A stretch of 64,000 nucleotides of DNA from Metridium senile. Taxonomy: Eukaryota; Cnidaria; Anthozoa; Actiniaria; Metridiidae. Of this stretch, positions 22,793 to 35,639 are shown piece after piece. Within the stretch, counting starts at the first letter, position 1; each line of letters opens with the position of its first letter. Below the pieces are notes generated by a model that was not told where the DNA came from, did not search any database, and saw only the letters and a program-made list of their open reading frames with translations. A program made the translations under genes and the position numbers. The DNA is taken from assembly GCA_949775045.1 (NCBI GenBank), contig OX459108.1, positions 4,952,461 to 5,016,460 on the forward strand. Reading direction: 5' to 3'.

Positions 22793-25700
22793 TAACTGTT
22801 TCAAATGTATTATCAGAATGTAACAAAATGAAATCTATGGAAGGAAAAATGCAATTTTACGCGAAATATTCAATGTTAACAAGTTTTTACTATATGCAAG
22901 CTTGCATTATCCATTGCGCATACCTCATATACTCAGCCCTACCCCCACGTGATTTGATTAACCTACTATGCTTAAGAAATCTAAGGCTGCCAAAAAGGGT
23001 TAAGCTCTAAGGCTTTGGAGTATGAAACACGTTTGTCATCTACCATAATGACAACAGTTTAACATCTTAACCCCTGATGAGTTATGTTAAACTGGGTTTA
23101 CCATTACACTATATCGATCTATTCGTGTATTAGACCACATATGAGCTCATATCACAATTCATCTACAAACACACAAAATATATCCCTCTACCCTAACAAT
23201 AGAGTCCGATTACCCTTTATTATTTAAACAACAGCAGGCGCTGTTTAACATTTCCAAAGAAAAACAAATTAAATTGAATTGAGCATTTTTTTAAAAGATA
23301 TAAAATATATACCCCTGTGATATCTTCAATATTATAGGACGATATGGTGAAATAGAAACGACTTTGAAGGCTTTTTTGATGTACTTGAAGGTGCGACAGT
23401 CAGTTTGATTTCAATTTCTATCCATTTCAGTTAATTTAAGGTCTGCCTGCTTTATACTTCACCTCACAATCATAAGCTGTTGATTTCTCCTCGCTATGCA
23501 AGTTTGCATTAATATACACTACGAGCAGAGGCTCCTTTCTCTTACCTAGAACGACGAAAAAAGCAACCTCTGCCGGTAACCGGTTGTTAATTGGTTTTTG
23601 CGTGACAAGTTAAAATATCGTATTTCGTGCAATGAGCAAAGATGGCGAAGTGCTTTCCGTTTAATGTCGTCGAAAACTCCAATTAAGAAATATAAGAACG
23701 ACATTGTTTAGTCTGTGGAGTAAATCTAATGTTTCGTAGAGCTACAGCGATCTTTAATGTTAAATCTTGTTGGTCCCGGCCTCGACTGATTGAAATCAAA
23801 AGTAAACGTTAATTTACTCTTGGGAAAGTGATGTCAGTTTCTGTCATCACATGGTTGAAAAACCAGTTTAAAACCAGTTTATAATTAGATAGCCCATAAT
23901 GTTTTACATCCAGAAACTTGGATGTAAATAACCGGCTGCCGACAGAGGTTTCTTTCCTCGTCGTTCCATGTAAGAGAGAAAGAAATCTCTGCTCGTAGGG
24001 TAGCATTAATAATATCCATGGCGCGTAACTGGATTACTCAACACCACCACCATCCCAACCCCACCAACCACCCGACCCCACCACACCCCACCCCCACGGG
24101 CTATGATAAGTAAAAAAGCAGAAAGTCTTGATTTTGCAAAATATTTACAAAGTGGGAAATTTTTCATTTTAACCTATATTTCTAACGCCGCAAAATTGAG
24201 ACTTTTTGAAATCTACTATATCCTGTTGGGGGAGGGGGAGTATGCGCTATGGATAATGGAGACTTGTCATTTAGATCAATGGATATTCATTTTGCTACAT
24301 TCTGATAATACATTTGAACCAGTTAACTGGGTTTTAATGATGTAAAACCCATCTAATGTTGAAGTATACAATGCTCATCGAATTTTTTAATTTTGATATT
24401 TCTTGCATTTTACGACGATTTTTTGTGGCCAAAACATGAGTGTACCCAGAAATGTTTTTCAATAAAGGTTCAAACGCTAGGGCGAGGGTTGGTATTGAAA
24501 TTCAAGACCTAGGCCGAGGGCGCAGCCCTTTTAAAATTTCAGACGGCAAAATTAGGCCAAAATAGGGCCAAACTTTGAACGGATGTCAAGTGATCGCTTT
24601 AAAAATAAAACGACCATTAAAAAATGCCCATTTGATTACTTGCTTATGATTTCCTTTCACCATGCAAAGTTTAAGGTGGGGTTGTATCCGTACATTTCCG
24701 AAAATATTCGAAGCTTTCGAGGAACGGCTCTTCAGATCCAAACTAAGACGGCAATAGTCCCCTTCACAGTGGTAGTTTATAAGATATCGACATTTTCGGT
24801 TTAAAATGAATTCAGGTTTTTCTGAGAGAACACTGGGGTACGTTTTTGATATATCACGATTTCTCGACCCAAAGTTTTTGTAGAAATGATCCCAATTTAG
24901 TTTTACAACATTTTGAACACATAATGTAAGTGAAAAATCTCATACAAATATGCTGAACCGAGCCGCTAATTGGTTTCCATTAGTCACGTTATGACATAAT
25001 AAAATGAAACCTCAGTCATCAAATCAGAAGCTCCGTTAAAAAACCTTGCCTACCTTCCACTGTAAAAAAAATGACCGTTGATGCGTTCGAATATCAAAGA
25101 TTTATGTCTGGATAAAAAGCTGAAAATTGCGGAAGGGTTTGAGAAAGGGAGTGATATTTTGTTGGGACAAATTACTAGGTATTTTCATTAAAAACGGTGC
25201 TTCACGTTTAATTTTTACTTACACAGGCATAAATATGTATGTGAATGGTTTGTGTGTACGAGCTACGCCCAATCTAATGGGCAATGACAGATAATTCAAA
25301 TCATTTTGACTAATTTAACGTTACTTAATAATAGAATTTGCACTCGCAGCAATCACTTTCTATTAGAAACTGCTAGTTTTAGGAATTTTTCGCTTGATAA
25401 ACTAAACTGACAAGGTCAGATTATTGAATATCCATGCAAAATATTTTCAGCTTTTTCGGCGCAATATTTTCGTTTATTTTTGTTTGATAAGACTAAAAAT
25501 GAGAATAATTTGTACTTACTTAAAATGATATACTTCCTTTGATTCGAGCGAGAATGTAATTGTAATAAAGATAGAACTATTTATAAATACATCATTGAAG
25601 GGAAACCTACCTTAGGTTTTAGAGGTGTTTTTCTTGTTACCTGATTGAAGTCGGGCAAATAATGATTTTGGTACAGGATAGGCATTCTATATATGAGTCA

Positions 25701-25990
25701 TGATAAAAAAAAATAAAAAAAGGCTGAATGGACCAGTCGGTAGCCTGGCGTATATTTTAGTGAGACAATATCCACTCAATAAAAAAAAGATCAGAGTTTC
25801 CACCGATAAAAAAGCTGTTCTCCGGTCCATCCATATAAAATTATCGGTGTTTTTATCAATTTCAATATTTCCCGGCATGTTTTTACAGAGTTTTTGTGCC
25901 GACATACGACATATTTGTGCATTATATGTACATTTGAAAAATATTAGTTCTCTGTGCCAGAGCCATAAGATATGCAATTCGCTATATATA
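22793..25990 (+). repeat. left arm of the giant palindrome
   Basis: It matches 39240-44654 in inverted orientation. Anchors: 22793-23400 with about 44050-44654, 23500-24110 with 42385-44110 (the right arm carries extra DNA), 24100-24900 with 41100-42390, and 25180-25977 with 39265-39990. Identity is high but with many indels. Open frames in it (for example 23809-24006 minus) are mirrored in the other arm without sign of selection. Confidence 0.75.
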
Positions 25991-27230
25991 TAAAACGATT
26001 TTCTTTTGTTATTTATTTTTTGAATATGATTACTCCCTAGGGGCTCAATATGTCAAATCGTACGTGCTACATAGTCCCAAGACATAGACAACGTCGAATT
26101 GGATACGAGCTTGATCTTGCTTCAGTATATCAAATCGTACTTTCTCCATATTTATAGTTTGAATGAATCTTCACAATAAACGAAAGATTTTAATATATAG
26201 TTTTGCAAAAGTAGTTATTTTGCACAATCACAGTTTTGCTACATAGTAAACCGTTACCTTAATTCTTATTCCTTCAATAAGTATCTACGTGGGGGAGATT
26301 TAATTTTTGTTTTGCAAAACATAAATATTTCAAGTTGTTATGACAAACGACGTTTTCTCTAGAAATGTACACGCGAAATTCTAAAATCATAATATCACTG
26401 TCGCGGAGATCCTCGATCAGCGCTCGAAATAGCAAAATGGATAGCAAAAAAATCATTACAAAAGTAGACATAACATGTTTAAAATGGTTTTGTAAATGCA
26501 ATTATATATTTTTCATCGATCGTTCAAACATGGAAAAACGTTTAATCTGTTGGCAGGGTTACCCTCCTACAAGTGTCACCCAAGGCCAGCCAATATTATC
26601 TCTAGCTCTATCAATCAAGTATGAGTGTTTACATGAGACATCTTTTCATGCCTCATTCACGTCACTTTCTTGAAGTGTGAATAAAGAAGAGAATATGGAA
26701 TACACTACTAGTGTAAATCTAAAGTGAATCTAAAGTGAATCAGTTTTCAATCCAAATGCAACGTTCAACATGTGTAATATTTGCGCAAGTTGTAAATGTT
26801 GATAACATCTTCTATTAACAACACCTTAGGCAAATAACATGCTATTTTGTTATCAATAATTTCTAATTAGCGTAAAATACAGCGATTTAGTCTCTATTCG
26901 TAGTAACTTCGCCACAATTCTTGCATTGTATTTATTTTTCTATGCAGCTGGCAATTATGATATGATATATGTTTTAAACTTTAAGAGAAGATTTCTGTAA
27001 ATACCATGCAAACGCGGCAACACTCAAAAAATCGATTTTGCTCATATTTTAACCATAGGTAGCCCTCAACATGAAACAAATCATGATGCTTTTAGTGAAG
27101 AAAAATATTGCATATTTTACGAGAAAATCGCGAAAAACGAAATTTCGTCAAATCGCTGCTCCGAGACGCTAATTTTTATGTCAACTTTGACGGCCCCGTA
27201 TGGCAAAATTTATTACTTTAAGTAACGATC
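25690..27230 (+). repeat. inner repeat unit, inverted relative to 30690-32400
   Basis: The segment including the CGATCAGCGCTCGAAATAGC block, the CATGCCTCATTCACGTCAC block and the ACGGCCCCGTATGG end is present inverted at 30690-32400. It recurs partially at 33480-34315, 35400-36745 and 37790-38625. Non-coding; frames seen in several copies (for example the 88-92 codon ones) carry no recognisable domain. Confidence 0.7.
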
Positions 27231-27668
27231 CTCGTAAGAACGATAGCAGGAACGGCAAGGAATGTGCAAAGGTGATAATTGTGGTATTGTTTAAACTGGT
27301 CGTCTGATTGGTTGAAACATGAAAAATTGCCATAACTTTGTGGATAATCAAATCAACTTATTTCTTATTTATGCAATAATTTCCTTATACAAATAGTTGT
27401 TCTAAGGTTAAATTATAGAGAAATTCTATGTGGGGAACACTGCAAATTGTCTACCTTTCCTTTCTTTTGTCTTTGACTCCTCTGATTGGTTTAAAACTTT
27501 TAACTCTATATAAAACTTTGCAGAAACGCGTAAACACAAATTGCTCTTCCAAAACTTGCTGTGTATATGTCAATACATCCCATAAGAAAAAATCTCACAA
27601 TTTGGATGTGGGGAAAGTGAAATGCCGCAGAACAAAAGGAAGTGCTATCGTTTTTATAAGGATCATTA

Positions 27669-27960
27669 CTTAATGACTCCAAACTTTCACAATATTGTTT
27701 ATTGTCATCTTAGCGTTAAACGCAAGCTTTTATAGAAATATCCAGTTATTTAAAGATATTATTCTAATTATGTTTTTATGTCATACTTTTCGCCTTATAA
27801 AAAGTAGGGTAAAACCAAAAAAATATTTTACTATGTGCAGCACAAAATTTTTCATTAATAATTTGGATTCTGAATGTTAAGGTATTAAATATATAGCTGT
27901 AAAAAATTCAGCTTGGGTAAATGTAATTGAAAGAAGTTATTGAGCTGCGAACTTTCACAA
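27669..27960 (+). repeat. ~300-bp dispersed element R1, one plus-strand copy
   Basis: It begins near AATGACTCCAAACTTTC and runs through ATATCCAGTTA, ACTATGTGCAGCAC and AGGTATTAAATATATA to GAGCTGCGAA. Other plus copy: 29404-29690. Inverted copies: about 29810-30100, 30390-30670, 33030-33480, 34610-34840, 35130-35380, 37340-37790 and 38890-39160. Boundaries are approximate. Confidence 0.65.
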
Positions 27961-28289
27961 AATCTTGCTTATTATGCATAAGTGTACTGTCGACTATTCA
28001 CATTCAATTTGTCAAGTCGCTGACGTATACGTAATTTGCATAAAGCAATCTTCGTTTTCAATATTCCAAGTCCAAATCGAGTAATGGAAACAAATTTCGA
28101 AAACTAAACAATAGTGAGTTATACGTGTTCACGATTCAGGTGTTTTGACTGTAATAATGTGAATGAAATTGTGAGTACGCCAATTAGTACTTCATTTTAG
28201 TCGTTGAATTTGCAAATTATTTATCTACTGCTTTTTTAATTATTTTATTTATAGTTAAAATAAATAGAACACAAAAAGCAAAAAAAAAC

Positions 28290-28395
28290 ACACACATACA
28301 CAGAGGAGAGGAACGGATTAGAGAGGAGGGAGAAACAGCAAAAATAAATAGGGAGAAAAAAGAGAGAAAAGAGAAAGAGAGGTAGAAAGAGATAA
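28290..28395 (+). repeat. purine-rich (GA) low-complexity tract
   Basis: About 100 bp almost entirely A and G, including GAGGAGAGGAAC and AGAGAGAAAAGAGAAAGAGAGG, preceded by a short CA run. Confidence 0.7.
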
Positions 28396-29403
28396 TAATT
28401 TATTTATTTAATAATTTATTCTTTAGTTTTAAGTGTCAATTCAATATAATACTTAAAATTATTCGTCTATAAACCTGTCGTCCGTCTTACTATACCTCCT
28501 TGAAATGTTGTTTTTGACATGCAAAATTGGCGTTTTTATGGTTTTCTTTTTCTATTAGTTTGTGAACACCACCAAGATAGCAACGTTTCAAGGTTAGTAA
28601 TCGGGGTAGCTTTTAGTTTTTCCCGTTTCAAGTATATTTTTCGATGCTTTTCTGTGACATAAAGAGAATGGTGGAATGAAACACGTGACCATGTCCTGCA
28701 AAGGGCCTATTATTGAACTATAAGGTCTTATTGGCCTGATTAATATTGTAATATTATTTGGGCCAATTTTATGCGAACAGCTTATCTCTGATTTGCACTC
28801 TAATGAATAGCCTCAATAGCTTATATTTATGAAGAACAAAGAAAATCAGGGAGGAGCTCGAGGGAGAAATGGTCGAAAAAATTATGGAGGAGGGAGAACA
28901 ACGGTATAAGATTTGGGAGGAAGGATATTTTAATCCCTGTTTCTGTCCCCTCCACACATGCATGAAATATGAATTACTTAATTCTAGTACTCCGGTGTGA
29001 TTGATATATATGATTATGAAACAATTTTCGATCCTCAACAAATTTTAATTTTAATATATGAAATAGATATCTAAAGTATGATTTTTTTTTATTTGTGATG
29101 ATTGATAGAATACCATGAAAGTTTTCATTAGACTAAAAGAATCATCTACTTTTAGTAGTGTTGAACACTCTATTTTATACATTTTACTTAGTCATGTACA
29201 GCTAAGAGCGGCTAGAGATAGCTTTTACAAATGCTATTTTTTGGCTACTTCCCCAACTATGATTTCATATGATTTTTGATATGTTGTAGAGGAAGGTTTT
29301 CGGATGGGAAAAACGTTAAAAAACTTTCTGTTGCAATTAGCGGTGGGTTGACCCATTTTTTCCGATAAAATGACTGGACTACATGGCAAAATTGATTAAT
29401 TTT

Positions 29404-30100
29404 AATGACTCCAAAACTTCTTAATATTGTTTATTGACATCTTAAGTTTAAACTCAAGCATTTACAAAAATATCCAGTTAATTAAATATATTATTGTATT
29501 TATTTTTCTATTTCATACTTTTTGCCTTGTAAAAAGTAGGACAAAAACAAAAACATATTTTACTATGTGCTACTCAAACTTTCTCAATAAAAATCAGTAT
29601 TCGGAATGATAAGGTATTAAATATATAACTGTGAAAAATTCAGTTTGGGTAAATGTAATTGAGCGAAGTTATTGAGCTGCGAAATTTCGCAGAAAAAAAG
29701 GAGAGCTTGATTGTTTATGTAAATGTTCACGCCTTGACAAATTGATTGATCGGTTAGCCGACAGCAGACGGTATCCAGTAGACTATGCAGCGAAAGCAAG
29801 ATTTTGCGAAAGTTCCCAGCTCAATAACTTCGCTCAATAACATTTACCCAAACTGATTTTTTCACGGTTATATATTTAATACCTTAACATTCTGAATACG
29901 GATTTGTATTGAAAAATTGTGAGTAGCACATAGTAAAATATGTTTTTGTTTTTGCCCTACTTTTAACAAGGCAAAACGTTTCACATAGAAAAATAAATAG
30001 AATAATATCTTCAATTAACTAGATATTTTTGTAAATTCTTGACTTTAAATTTAAGATGATAATAAACAACATTAAGAAGTTTTGGAGTCATTAAAGTAAA
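29404..30100. repeat. two R1 copies head to head (local palindrome)
   Basis: R1 copies at 29404-29690 (+) and about 29810-30100 (-) face each other around a centre near 29760. Together with the flanking inverted units this is the fold point of the large palindrome. Confidence 0.6.
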
Positions 30101-31199
30101 GAATTTTGTCATACGAGGCCGTCAAAGTTGACAGAAAAATTAGGATCTCGATCGAAGCAGCGATTTGACGAAATGTTGTTTTTCGCGATTTTCTCGTAAA
30201 ACATGCAATATTTTTCAAAACTAATTAAAATGTAAACATTGCTTGGGTTTTACTGATTTTATTTGATAGCATTTTGCTGTTAAAAAGAAGGAAAATGTGA
30301 TTATTTATGCAAATTACGTCCGCGACTGGACAAATTGAATGTGTTATCCGACAGTACACTTATGCATAATAAGCATGATTTTGTGAAATTCGCAGCTCAA
30401 TAACTTCTTTCAATTACATTTACCGAAGCTGAATTTTTCACAGCTATATATTTAATACCATAACATTCAGAACTCAAATTATTATTGAAACATTTTGTGC
30501 TGCACATAGTAAAATATTTTTTTGTTTTTACCCTACTTTTTATAAGGCGAAAAGTATGACATAGAAAAATAAATATAACAATATCTTTAAATAGCTGGAT
30601 ATTTCTATAAAAGCTTGAGTTTAAAGTTAAGATGACAATAAACAATATTATGAAAGTTTGGAGTCATTAAAGTAATTAACTTTGTCATACGAGGTCGTAA
30701 AGTTTGACAGACAAATTAGCGTCTCGAAGCAGCGATTTGACAAAATACTATTTTTTGCGACTTTCTCGTAAAACATGCAATATTTTTCAACACTAAAGAC
30801 AACATGATTTGTTTCATGTTGAGGGCTACCTATGGTTAAAATATGAGCAAAATCGATTTTTTTCAGTGTTGCCACGTTTGCATGTTTTTTACAGAAATGT
30901 TCTCTTGATATCACATTCGCTCGACATTTTCACAAGAGTAGAGAATATCACATTCACTTTGGTAGTAAAAGTATGGCGAACACAAACTTTTCCTTAAAGC
31001 TCCGATATCAATATTATCTCAAACTAAGTCATTTAAGGGTTAATAAATGCAAGTAATTTTATTATAAAATGTTTATTCAGCACTAACTTAATAGCTAAAA
31101 ATTACAACATTAAATATGAATACAATGTTGGCTTTACAATATATGCCGTAGAATACTTAAAGTTTAAAACATATATCACATCATAATTGCCAGCTGAAT

Positions 31200-34100
31200 C
31201 AAAAATATATACAATGCAAGAACAGCGGGGAAGTTACTACGAATAGCGACTAAATCGCTGTATTTTACGCTAATTAGAAATTATTGATAACAAAATAGCA
31301 TGTTTTTTTGCCTAAGGTGTTGTTAATAGAAGATGTTATCAACATTTACAACTTGCGCAAATATTACACATGTTGCACGTTGCATTTGGGTTGAAAACTG
31401 GTTCACTTTAGATTCGCTTTAGATTCACACTAGTAGTGTATTCCATATTCTCTTTTTTATTCACACTTCAAGAAAGTGACGTGAATGAGGCATGAAAAGA
31501 TGTCTCATGTAAACACTCATACTTGATTGACAGAGCTAGAGATAATATAAGCTTGCCTTGGGTGACACTTGTAGGAGGGTAACCCTGCCAACAGAAAAAA
31601 CGAACGATCAATGAAAAATATAAAATTGCATATACAAAGCCATTTTACACATGTTATGTCTACTTTTGTAATGATTTTTTTGCTATTCATTTTGCTATTT
31701 CGAGCGCTGATCGAGGATCTCCGCGACAGTGATAATATGATTTTAGAATTGCGCGTGTACATTTCTAGAGAAAACGTCGTTTGTTATAACAACTTGAAAT
31801 GTTTATGTTTTGCAAAACAAAAAGAAAATCTCCCCCACGTAGATACTTATTGAAGGAATAAGAATTAAGGCAACTGTTTACTATGTAGCAAAACCGTGAT
31901 TGTGCAAAATAACTACTTTTGCAAAACTATATATTAAAATCTTTCGTTTATTGTGAAGATTCATTCAAAGTATAAATATGGAGAAAGTACGATTTGATAT
32001 ACTGAAGCAAGATCAAGCTCGTATCCAATTCGACGTTGTCTATGTCTTGGGACTAAGTAGCACGTACGATTTGACATATTGAGCCCCTAGGGACTAATCA
32101 TATTCAAAAAATAAATAACAAAAGAAAATCGTTTTATATATATAGCGAATTGCATATCTTATGGCTCTGGCACAGAGAACTAATATTTTTCAAATGTACA
32201 TATAATGCACAAATATGTCGTATGTCGGCCCAAAAACTCATGCCGGGAAATATTGAAATTGATAAAAACACCGATAATTTTATATGGATGGACCGGAGAA
32301 CAGCTTTTTTTATCGGTGGAAACTCTGATTTTTTTTTATTGAGTGGATATTGTTTCACTAAAATATACGCCAGACTACCGAGTGGTCCATCCAGCCTCAA
32401 ATATAGAAACCAATTAAATCAAATCTAAAACTTAGCAAATTATTTTTTTTGATAATGACTCATGAAGAATCTTGCTTCTGTAGTAGTTTGTTTTGATACA
32501 CTGATCTTGAGCAGCAATGATGAATCCTTCTGTTTCAGATTTCAGGCCAGTTGTCTATTAACAAATCCTTACCCAGAATTTTATAATTCGAAAAGAACAT
32601 TGATCCTCTATACATTTATTTGTAGAATCTAATGAAATTATCTACCACTTTAATGTTGTGCCAGCACACTGCTGACCTTGTGATTGGACGCATGGCCGGA
32701 AAAGTTGGCGATGTCGATCCACTCCTACTCCTGCGATATTTTTACTCGTCTATGACTAGTTGGATAATAAAGCGATTTAGTCGCTATCCATAGTAACTTC
32801 GCCGCTGTTCTTGTATTGTATTTATTTTTTTATGCAGCTGGCGCAATTATGATGTGATATATATTTTAAAATTTAAGTATTATATATATATTATAAGGCC
32901 AACATGGTATTCATATTTGATATTTGCATACTGGAGTGAATCCGTTTTTTCGTCCAGTGCTGTCAGCTAACCGATCAATCAATTTGTCAAGTCGAGGACG
33001 TAATTTGCATTTACAACCATGCTCTCCTACTTTTTCTGCGAAAGTTCGCAGCTCAATAACTTCGCTCAATTACATTTACCCCAACTGTCACAGTTATATA
33101 TTTGATAACTTAAAATTCAGAATGCAGATTATTATTGAAAAAATTTGTGCTGCACATAGTAAACTATGCTTTTAAAAATTGATGATTACGTTTCTTTTGC
33201 GTTATGATTTATAATGAAATAGATATTAAGCTTTCGGCTATCTTGGCCATCATCAGGTATCTATTTCATAATAAATCATAACGCAGAAGAAACGTAATCA
33301 TCAATTTTTAACTAAATGCCTGCGTGCAAACAAATATTGAACTATGCTTTTGTTTTGCTATTTTTATAAGGCAAAAAGTATGACATAGCAAAATAAATAG
33401 GATAAACTGGATATTTTTGTAAATGCTTGAGTTTAAACTTGATGTCAATAAACAATATCAAGGAGTTTTGGAGTCATTAAAGTAATTAATTTTTTCATAC
33501 GAGGTCGTAAAGTTTGACAGACAAATTAGCGTCTCGAAGCAGCGATTTGACAAAATACTATTTTTTGCGACTTTCTCGTAAAACATGCAATATTTTTCAA
33601 GACTAAAGACAACATGATTTGTTTCATGTTGAGGGCTACCTATGGTTAAAATATGAGCAAAATCGATTTTTTTCAGTGTTGCCACGTTTGCATGGTTTTT
33701 ACAGAAATGTTATCTTGATATCACATTCGCTCGACATTTTCACAAGAGTAGAGAATATCATATTCACTTTGGTAGTAAAAGTATGGCGAACACAAACTTT
33801 TCCTTAAAACTCCGATATCAATAATATCTCAAACTAAGTCATTTAAGGGTTAATAAATGCAAGTAATTTTGTTATAAAATGTTTATTCAGCACTAACTTA
33901 ATAGCTAAAAATTACAACATTAAATATGAATACAATGTTGGCTTTACAATATATGCCGTAGAATACTTAAAGTTTAAAACATATATCACATCATAATTGG
34001 CAGCTGAAACAAAAATATATACAATGCAAGAACAGCGGGGAAGTTACTACGAATAGCGACTAAATCGCTGTATTTTACGCTAATTAGAAATTATTGATAA

Positions 34101-35460
34101 CAAAATATCACTGTTATTTGCCCAAGGTGTTGTTAATAGAAGATGTTATCAACATTTGCAACTGGCGCAAATATTACACATGTTGCACGTTGCATTTTGG
34201 TTGAAAACTGATTCACTTTAGATTCGCTTTAGATTTACACTAGTAGTGTATTCCATATTCTCTTCTTTATTCACACTTCAAGAAAGTGACGTGAATGAGG
34301 CATGAAAAGATGTCTAATTAATTTTGTCATACGAGGTCGTCAAATTTGACAGACAAATTAGCGTCTTGATCGAAGCAGCAATTTGACAAAATGTTGTTTT
34401 TCGCAACTTTTCTCGTAAAACATGCAATATTTTTCAAAACCAATTAAAATATAAACATTGCTTGGGTTTTACTGATTTTATTTTATAGCATTTTGCTGTT
34501 CGAAAGCAGAAAAATGTGATTATTTATGCAAATTACGTATACTCGACTTGACAAAATGAATGATGGTAGTCGACAGTAGACTATGAGCATAAGCAAGACT
34601 TTCCAAGAGTTCGCAGCTCAATTACTTCGCTCAATTACATTTACCAAAATTGAATTTTCACAATTATATATTTAATACCTTAACATTCAGAATGCAGATA
34701 ATTATTATTAAAACATTTTGTGCTGCACATAGTAAACTATGTTTTTGTTTTCCCCCTACTTTTTATCAGGCTAAAAATATGACATGGAAAAACAAATTAA
34801 ATAGAATAATATCTTCAGTTCAGAAGTTTTGGAGTCATTGAAGTAATTAATTTTGTCATACGAGGCCGTCACATTTGACCGACAAATTAGCGTCTCAAAA
34901 CAGCGATTTGACGAAAAATTGTCTTTCGCGACTTTTCTCATAAAATTAAACATGCAATATTTTTTCAAAACTAATTAAAATGTAAACATTGCTTGGGTTT
35001 TACTGATTTTATTTTATAGCATTTTGCTGTTAAAAAGAAGGGAAATGTGATTATTTATGCAAATTACGTCTGCGACTTGACAAATCGAGTAATGTTAGTA
35101 GATAATAAGCAAGATTTTGTGAAAGTTCGCAGCTCAATATTAAAATTCGCTCAATTTCTCACAGTTATATATTTAATACTTTAACAGTCAGAATGCAGAT
35201 TATTATTGAAACATTTTGTGCTGCACATAGTAAACTATGTTTTTTTTGCCCTAGTTTTTATAAGGCGAAAAGTATAACAAAAATAAATAGAATAATATCT
35301 TCAATTAACTGGATTTTTTTGTAAACTTTGAGTTTAAAGTTGAGATGACAATAATTAAGATTAAGAAGTTTGAGAGTCATAAAAGTAAATCATTCTACCA
35401 TACGAGGCCGTATTAGCGTGAGAAATTAGCGTCTTGAAGCAGCGATTTGACGAATTTTTG
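31200..35460 (+). repeat. ~4.3-kb direct duplication, copy 1
   Basis: It matches 35640-39240 at an offset of about 4,350 falling to 4,310 bp. Sequence is nearly identical for long stretches (31517-34315 against 35867-38625), with deletions in both copies. A 22-bp stretch at 32693-32714, beginning TGGCCGGAAAAGTTGG, is one example absent from copy 2. No gene recognised. Confidence 0.8.
33172..33311. repeat. 140-bp hairpin with hammerhead-like loop, copy 1
   Basis: Near-perfect inverted arms (TTAAAAATTGATGATTACG ... inverse) enclose a loop near 33228-33262. On the minus strand the loop reads CTGATGA, a short GGC/GCC stem, then GAAA. This resembles the hammerhead ribozyme core, but there is one extra base and no convincing stem III or cleavage triplet. 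An identical copy lies at 37478-37617. Confidence 0.6.
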
Positions 35461-35639
35461 TTTTTCGCAATTTTCTCGTAAAATATGCAATATTTGTTCG
35501 AAACACAACATGATTTGTTTCATGTTAAACGCTACCTATGGCTGAAATAAGATTTTTTGAGTGTTGCCACGTTTGCATGGTTTTTACAGAAATCTTCTGT
35601 TGATATCACATTCGCTCGACATTTTCACATCATAATTGC

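Noticed and set aside
26365..26673. Frames of 75-102 codons repeated in the palindrome (also near 31517, 35867, 36494 and 32150)
   Set aside because: They recur only because the DNA is repeated. Both strands are open, copies differ by indels, and no domain is recognisable.
33172..33311. Active hammerhead ribozyme
   Set aside because: The core motifs are in order, but an extra base follows CTGATGA and neither stem III nor a cleavage triplet can be placed. Only a resemblance is reported.
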